DNA of 8,213 nucleotides from Candidatus Methylomirabilota bacterium. Lineage in GTDB: Bacteria > Methylomirabilota > Methylomirabilia > Methylomirabilales > Methylomirabilaceae. Positions 4,854 through 8,213 of the stretch are shown piece after piece. The notes beneath the pieces are model-generated. The model saw only the letters and a list, made by a program, of their open reading frames with translations, was not told the DNA's origin and did no database searches. How positions within the stretch are numbered: position 1 is the stretch's first letter; each line of letters starts with the position of its first letter. Position numbers and translations under genes: made by a program. The DNA is taken from NCBI GenBank assembly GCA_016200385.1, contig JACQEV010000408.1:1-8213 (forward strand). Reading direction: 5' to 3'.

Positions 4854-7064
4854 TTAGGGGCTCCTCGCGGAGGACCGGGCCGTCTCGAACGTGCTGACGA
4901 GCGTTCCCACCTCCTTCGGCTCGGCCGTGGGCAGCGAGCACACGTCCCCCACGCAGATGTAGGCCTGGGGCACGCCTCCGACCTGGACCGCTCGCATTGC
5001 TCCCGCGACGGCGGGGGGGAGATCCGTTGGCTTCACACTCGCCGGATCGTAGACTGCAACGATCTTCCCGGGCCGAAAGGCCGCCAAAGCGGCCCGCCAC
5101 AGGGCTAGCGTCCTGCGATCGGACCGGGAGCCGATGATGACTGCGTGGGCCGGCGGGTGGAGATGGAGATCCACCGCCAACGCATAGCCAGCCGCGAACC
5201 GCCCGTACGAGGGAGCGGTCCCCGCGAAGGCCTGAAGGAGCTGCCCGGCCCGCTCGTGGTAGACCTGAACGTTCGTCAGATAGGCGAGCTGATCCAGCAC
5301 CTGGGCCGCCACTGCATTGGGCGAAGAGGGACCTGTGTCCTCGAAAGACTTTGAAGGACGCTTCAGCGGGCCCAAGTCAGTCCGTTCAGACTTCAGATCA
5401 AAGAAGCCGCCCCCGGCCGAGTCCCAGAACGTGCGAAGGGCGCGGTCCATCAGCTCGCGGGCCGCCGTCAGGTAGCGCGTCTCACCCGTGACCTGGAAGG
5501 CCTGGAGCAGGGCCTTCGCGACCCACACGTGATCGCCGAGGAACCCGGGCACGTGGGCGGCCTCCTGTGAGAAGGCATGGTAGAGGGTTCCATCCCCAGC
5601 TCGAAGATGAGAGAGGAGAAACTCCAGACTCTTCAGGGCGAAGGCCTTCAGATCGTCGCGCCCCAGGACCTCGTAGGCTTCGAGGTAGGCGCTGATCATC
5701 ATGCCATTCCGGTCGGCGAACCGTGTCCGGTCGACCAGCGGCATCTTCCGCTTGTCTCGCACCTCCCGCAGGTGGTGTTTCCCGCTTGCGAGCAACGCCT
5801 GGACCTTCGCCGGCGGTTGAGAGAGCCCACGCCCGATCGCCTCGGGGGTGGTCACGACCCGCAAGACGTTTCGTCCAGGCGTCGTCGCCATGTTGCCTTG
5901 GTCCGTAAGGCCGTAGTAGCGGATCAGGACCTCGGCCTCCTCCTTCGAAAGCGCCGCTTTCACCTCCTTGACGGTCCAAGTGTAATATCCCCCATCGTCT
6001 CCTGGGCCCATGTCAGCATCCTGGTGGGCGTAGAAGCCGCCCCGCGTTTGATCGGATAGGACCAAGTTCGTGTACGCGACGACCCCTTCCACCACCTGTC
6101 GGTAGGTGGGCTTCTGCGTCGCCTGGTAGGCATGGAGGTAGGCCACGAGCAGCTGGGAATTCACATAGTCGAGTATTTCAAAATGGGGGATCTCCCAGGC
6201 CGGGTCAGTGGCATACCGGTGAAAGCCCCCGCCCAGGTGATCGTGGATGCCTCCGTTGGCGATCGCATCCAAGGTCTTGGTCGCGAGCCGAAGCATCCGC
6301 TCGTCGCCCTTCTCCGCGTAGAGCCGCAAGGCCAGCTCGAGCGGGCTCCCCATCGGAAACTTGGCCCCTCGACCGAAGCCGCCATTGCTCTCATCGAATC
6401 CCTCGACAAGCGCCTGGGCAGCGGCCTCCACAATGCGGGGAGAGACGTCGCCGCTCTGAAGGGCCTTGTCTTGAGCCTCGGCCAGCGCGTGCTGGACCTT
6501 CTCGGCCGTGCTCTGAACGACCTCCCTCCGCTGCCGGTAGGCGAGCGCAATCCTGGGTAGCAGGGTCTTGAAGCCGATGCGGCCGTACCGGTCATCGGGG
6601 AAGAAGGTGCCCCCGCCGTAGAACGCCTGACCGCCCGCATTCAGGAAGACCGTCAACGGCCATCCTCCGGCCCCCGTCAGCGCGTGCACCGCCTGTTGGT
6701 ACCGGGAATCGATGTCGGGCCGCTCGTCCCGGTCTACTTTGATGGCGATGAAGTTGTCGTTGATGAGCCTCGCCACCTCCGGGTTACTGTAGGTCTCCTC
6801 ATCCATCACATGGCACCAATGACACCAAATGGCGCCGATGTCCAAGAGGATCGGCCGGTCCAGTGCCTTGGCGAGCCGGAACGGCTCCTTCCCCCAGGGG
6901 TACCAGGCAACCGGCTGGGTCGCGGCTTCCCGGAGATACGGGCTCGCGGCGGTGGCGAGCTTGTTGGTGAGCTTCACCTCGGCCACGCCCGGAGAGAAGG
7001 AGGTGGCAGCGATGGTGAGCGCGATCAGGATCGCGAAGGGAGTTAACGGTCGATGAGGTTGCAT
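4854..7064 (-). CDS. Exported DUF255/YyaL-type thioredoxin-domain protein (six-hairpin glycosidase-like C-terminal region)
   Basis: The protein has 736 residues. An N-terminal signal peptide (hydrophobic 10-22, likely cleavage after PGVA near 28) places it outside the cytoplasm. Many relatives lack one, which accounts for its slightly greater length. The thioredoxin domain (about 32-200) has the family's opening NKLATAASPYL, then PVAWYPWG, the redox motif C81-H-W-C84 in IGAIWCHWCHVM, KVDRDERPDID and GAGGWPLTVFL. The rest is the alpha-helical toroid, with GGFGRGAKFP, GGIHDHLGGGFHRYATD, WEIPHFE, GGFYAHQDAD, GPSSPNAVAA and the terminal AYICVGDVCSLP with a second cysteine pair. Relatives include YyaL and SPATA20; their chemistry is not settled. 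ATG 7064 has only a weak ribosome binding site (GTGAGC). It follows the small ORF at 7265-7101 by 36 nt and would overlap the frame-restored version, suggesting coupling. Confidence 0.9.
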   Translation of the reverse strand: MQPHRPLTPFAILIALTIAATSFSPGVAEVKLTNKLATAASPYLREAATQPVAWYPWGKEPFRLAKALDRPILLDIGAIWCHWCHVMDEETYSNPEVARLINDNFIAIKVDRDERPDIDSRYQQAVHALTGAGGWPLTVFLNAGGQAFYGGGTFFPDDRYGRIGFKTLLPRIALAYRQRREVVQSTAEKVQHALAEAQDKALQSGDVSPRIVEAAAQALVEGFDESNGGFGRGAKFPMGSPLELALRLYAEKGDERMLRLATKTLDAIANGGIHDHLGGGFHRYATDPAWEIPHFEILDYVNSQLLVAYLHAYQATQKPTYRQVVEGVVAYTNLVLSDQTRGGFYAHQDADMGPGDDGGYYTWTVKEVKAALSKEEAEVLIRYYGLTDQGNMATTPGRNVLRVVTTPEAIGRGLSQPPAKVQALLASGKHHLREVRDKRKMPLVDRTRFADRNGMMISAYLEAYEVLGRDDLKAFALKSLEFLLSHLRAGDGTLYHAFSQEAAHVPGFLGDHVWVAKALLQAFQVTGETRYLTAARELMDRALRTFWDSAGGGFFDLKSERTDLGPLKRPSKSFEDTGPSSPNAVAAQVLDQLAYLTNVQVYHERAGQLLQAFAGTAPSYGRFAAGYALAVDLHLHPPAHAVIIGSRSDRRTLALWRAALAAFRPGKIVAVYDPASVKPTDLPPAVAGAMRAVQVGGVPQAYICVGDVCSLPTAEPKEVGTLVSTFETARSSARSP

Positions 7065-7100
7065 GTCAGCTCACAATCCGTGCTCAAGAAGCTGCTGAGC

Positions 7101-7265
7101 TCATCGAAGGTGAGCGTCGCTCCAGAGAAGAGCTGGAGGCGAAAGGAGGGGGGGTTGTTCTGAAGCCGCAAGCACAAGAGGAACACCTTGTGTGTGGAAG
7201 CCTGCGCCAATGGCCACCGCGAAGACCAGGGTTGTGGTCAAAAACAAAGTCTGGGAACGCGCCAT
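7101..7265 (-). CDS. Small exported ORF, probably a frameshifted and truncated redoxin N-terminus
   Basis: ATG 7265 has a strong ribosome binding site, AGAGGTG, 5 nt upstream. As read, it encodes 54 residues: a basic start and hydrophobic signal sequence (residues 5-34, possible cleavage VLAA|SE) and then a non-descript Pro/Leu-rich tail. A run of seven C (minus strand, 7154-7148) lies just after codon 37. Skipping one base there gives a 73-residue frame ending at 7043-7045, with FRLQLFSGATLTFDEL. That resembles the redoxin entry segment DFTLRLLNGKTASV in the candidate selenoprotein. No CxxC or thioredoxin fold follows, so even the restored version is only a fragment and would overlap the DUF255 start. 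It could be a decayed tlpA paralogue, a real small protein, or a site of slippage. The long upstream extension of this frame to 7505 lacks such a start. Confidence 0.45.
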   Translation of the reverse strand: MARSQTLFLTTTLVFAVAIGAGFHTQGVPLVLAASEQPPLLSPPALLWSDAHLR

Positions 7266-7319
7266 CTCGTCACCTCTTTGGAAGACATGGACATCGGGTT
7301 TCAGCGCGCCAATCCCCCG

Positions 7320-7338
7320 ATCATATAAATATATAGCG
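7320..7338 (-). promoter_or_regulatory. AT-rich putative promoter -10 region upstream of the small ORF and DUF255 gene
   Basis: The minus strand reads CTATATATTTATATGAT across this patch. TATGAT (7325-7320) matches 5 of 6 bases of the -10 consensus, about 55 nt upstream of ATG 7265. It is by far the most AT-rich patch in a GC-rich window. No clear -35 hexamer is visible 16-18 nt further upstream. Confidence 0.35.
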
Positions 7339-7424
7339 ATGCAGAAGTGAGAGCCTCCGGCGCAAGCAAGCCAAGCCTCGGGTAAGCCACTTCGCGGATA
7401 AGTCGAAGAATCCCGCGCATGCAG

Positions 7425-7499
7425 GCCCCACATGGGGCACCACCAAGCGGTTTGCCTCCCTGGTAGGGTATCGGCTCGTTCCGTCGAGGGCTCGGTGCC
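7425..7499. other. Cluster of inverted repeats in the gap after the tlpA-like gene
   Basis: A 6-bp pair GGCACC/GGTGCC (7436-7441 with 7494-7499) encloses three small hairpins: ACC/GGT (7442-7451), CCCT/AGGG (7458-7468) and CTCG/CGAG (7475-7488). A competing hairpin GCCCC/GGGGC lies at 7425-7438. The layout is cloverleaf-like, but it lacks a T-arm consensus and a 7-bp acceptor stem, so it is not a tRNA. It could be a structured 3' or 5' untranslated RNA, or chance pairing in GC-rich DNA. No U-run marks a terminator. Confidence 0.25.
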
Positions 7500-7508
7500 G
7501 CCCACTGT

Positions 7509-8075
7509 TTACTCAGCCAGGAGGTGGCGGAAGTAGGCCTTGACGTCTTGACTGTCCCACGCGCCCGCGCCCAAGCTCCGGCTGACGATCCGCCCCTTCC
7601 GATCGAGGACAAAGCTCGCCGGAAGGCCCCGCACGCGGTAGGCGGAGGCTGCTGTCCCTTTGCGGTCAAGGGCCATGGGAATGGTCAGGCGGAATTCTTC
7701 GCGAAAGGAGCGCACCGCCTCCGCGTCGTCCTGGAAGTTCACCGCGAGCACCACCAGCCCTTTGTGGTGGAGGTCCTGGTAGAGCCGCTCCATCGCGGGC
7801 ATCTCCGTCCGACAGGGGATGCACCAGGTGGCCCAGAAGTTGAGGAACACGACTCTGCCCCGGAAGTCCCGCAGGCGCACGCGGCTCCCCGAAGGCCCGT
7901 CCAAGGTGAAGTCGGGGGCATCAGCCGGCTCGGAGAGGGTGAGGATCGGCAGCCGTGCGCCCTCCTCTGCTACGCCCTCGGCCGACGGCGGCCGCGTGAG
8001 GAGCGGCCCGCCTACCGCGAAGACCAAAAGGAGCCGCAGAAGGCCGACCGAACTCACGAGCCTCCCAGAGTGCAT
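7509..8075 (-). CDS. Exported TlpA/ResA-like thiol-disulfide oxidoreductase
   Basis: The protein has 188 residues. An N-terminal hydrophobic stretch (about 8-26) after MHSGR makes it exported or anchored by an uncleaved signal. The redoxin domain follows: APDFTLDGPSG (53-63), the strand VVFLNFWATW, the active site C85-I-P-C88, MPAMERLYQDL, the strand LVVLAVNF and the cis-proline loop RGLPASFVLD with P152. The pattern is that of TlpA/ResA proteins, which reduce apocytochrome c or other extracytoplasmic disulfides and are recycled by CcdA or DsbD. ATG 8075 is preceded by AAGGA about 7 nt upstream. The ccdA gene in the same strand block is a plausible partner. The specific substrate cannot be told from sequence. 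It carries the ordinary CxxC pair, in contrast to the UPHC reading of the second redoxin. Confidence 0.9.
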   Translation of the reverse strand: MHSGRLVSSVGLLRLLLVFAVGGPLLTRPPSAEGVAEEGARLPILTLSEPADAPDFTLDGPSGSRVRLRDFRGRVVFLNFWATWCIPCRTEMPAMERLYQDLHHKGLVVLAVNFQDDAEAVRSFREEFRLTIPMALDRKGTAASAYRVRGLPASFVLDRKGRIVSRSLGAGAWDSQDVKAYFRHLLAE

Positions 8076-8108
8076 CTCCTCTTCCTTCCTCCAGGATGCA
8101 GCACCGTC

Positions 8109-8143
8109 GCCTCGCTGGAAGCAGGGCGAGGCTGCACCAGCCT
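8109..8143 (-). promoter_or_regulatory. Two mutually exclusive hairpins in the leader of the tlpA-like gene
   Basis: GCCTCGC/GCGAGGC (8109-8115 with 8126-8132, 10-nt loop) and AGGCTG/CAGCCT (8129-8134 with 8138-8143, 3-nt loop) share bases 8129-8132, so only one can form at a time. They lie between the upstream gene's stop and ATG 8075. Neither is followed by a U-run. The pairing is visible, but a regulatory role is only a guess. Confidence 0.25.
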
Positions 8144-8158
8144 GAGACGGAAAGCCCC

Positions 8159-8213
8159 CTAGATACCTTTCATGTGAGAGGCCAGCCGCCGCAGATCCTC
8201 CTGGGGCAGTTCA
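8159..8213 (-). CDS. C-terminal tail of an upstream gene, cut by window edge
   Basis: The last 17 codons of a minus-strand frame read ELPQEDLRRLASHMKGI and end at TAG 8161-8159. A Q-E-D-L helix ending in a short basic tail is common at the C-terminus of small c-type cytochromes, which would suit the neighbouring thiol-redox genes, but 17 residues cannot establish identity. It lies 83 nt upstream of the tlpA-like gene on the same strand. Confidence 0.4.
   Translation of the reverse strand, partial: ELPQEDLRRLASHMKGI

Noticed and set aside
4696..5100. Minus-strand 134-residue frame overlapping the DUF255 C-terminus
   Set aside because: Arg-rich composition with no recognisable domain, and it overlaps the well-conserved terminal CVGDVC region of DUF255 in another frame.
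5482..5979. Alternative minus-strand frame of 165 residues inside the DUF255 gene
   Set aside because: It is Arg/Gly/Pro-rich low-complexity sequence, typical of an out-of-frame shadow of a GC-rich gene. The plus-strand frames across the window were rejected for the same reason.
7436..7499. tRNA gene
   Set aside because: The closing stem is only 6 bp, the total is 64 nt, and there is no T-arm GGTTCRA consensus or recognisable anticodon arm.
7266..7505. Long form of the small ORF starting near 7505
   Set aside because: The extra 80 residues look non-coding, span the putative promoter and structured gap, and the strong ribosome binding site points to ATG 7265.

Overview
The window reads as one strand-biased block from a GC-rich (roughly 60% by eye), diderm, hopanoid-capable bacterium. 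Every gene I can support lies on the minus strand. The hopanoid radical-SAM protein HpnJ, a PagL-type outer-membrane lipid A deacylase homologue and several exported thioredoxin-fold proteins point to a Gram-negative organism. A lineage such as NC10/Methylomirabilota, Nitrospirota or a proteobacterium would fit, but nothing here fixes the phylum.

Reading in the direction of transcription (high to low coordinates): the tail of an unidentified gene (8213-8159); a TlpA/ResA-like exported thioredoxin (8075-7509); a gap with an AT-rich putative promoter (about 7320); a small exported ORF that looks like a frameshifted, truncated redoxin start (7265-7101, or 7265-7043 if the frame is restored); a large exported DUF255/YyaL-type thioredoxin-domain protein (7064-4854); a gene-poor stretch with one tiny possible ORF (4703-4593); a redoxin split by an in-frame TGA (4481-3948); and CcdA (3936-3190). 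After an intergenic region with a CRP-like palindrome come a PagL-like outer-membrane protein (2988-2233), HpnJ (2149-716) and a secreted or membrane-anchored protein of unknown function that runs off the left edge (605-1).

The main discovery candidate is the redoxin. The TGA falls exactly where the first cysteine of the thioredoxin CxxC motif belongs, giving Sec-Pro-His-Cys (UPHC). A perfect 7-bp hairpin with a GGC loop starts 10 nt after it, as expected for a bacterial SECIS element. The protein continues in the same frame with a complete TlpA-like fold. The gene is therefore best read as one 177-residue exported selenoprotein redoxin, followed 11 nt later by ccdA, whose product normally supplies reducing equivalents to such proteins.

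Functionally there are two modules. The first is an extracytoplasmic thiol-disulfide module: TlpA-like protein, DUF255 protein, candidate seleno-redoxin and CcdA. The second is an outer-membrane lipid module: the PagL-like protein and HpnJ, possibly under a cAMP-receptor-family regulator. I see no mobile element, CRISPR array, rRNA or tRNA.
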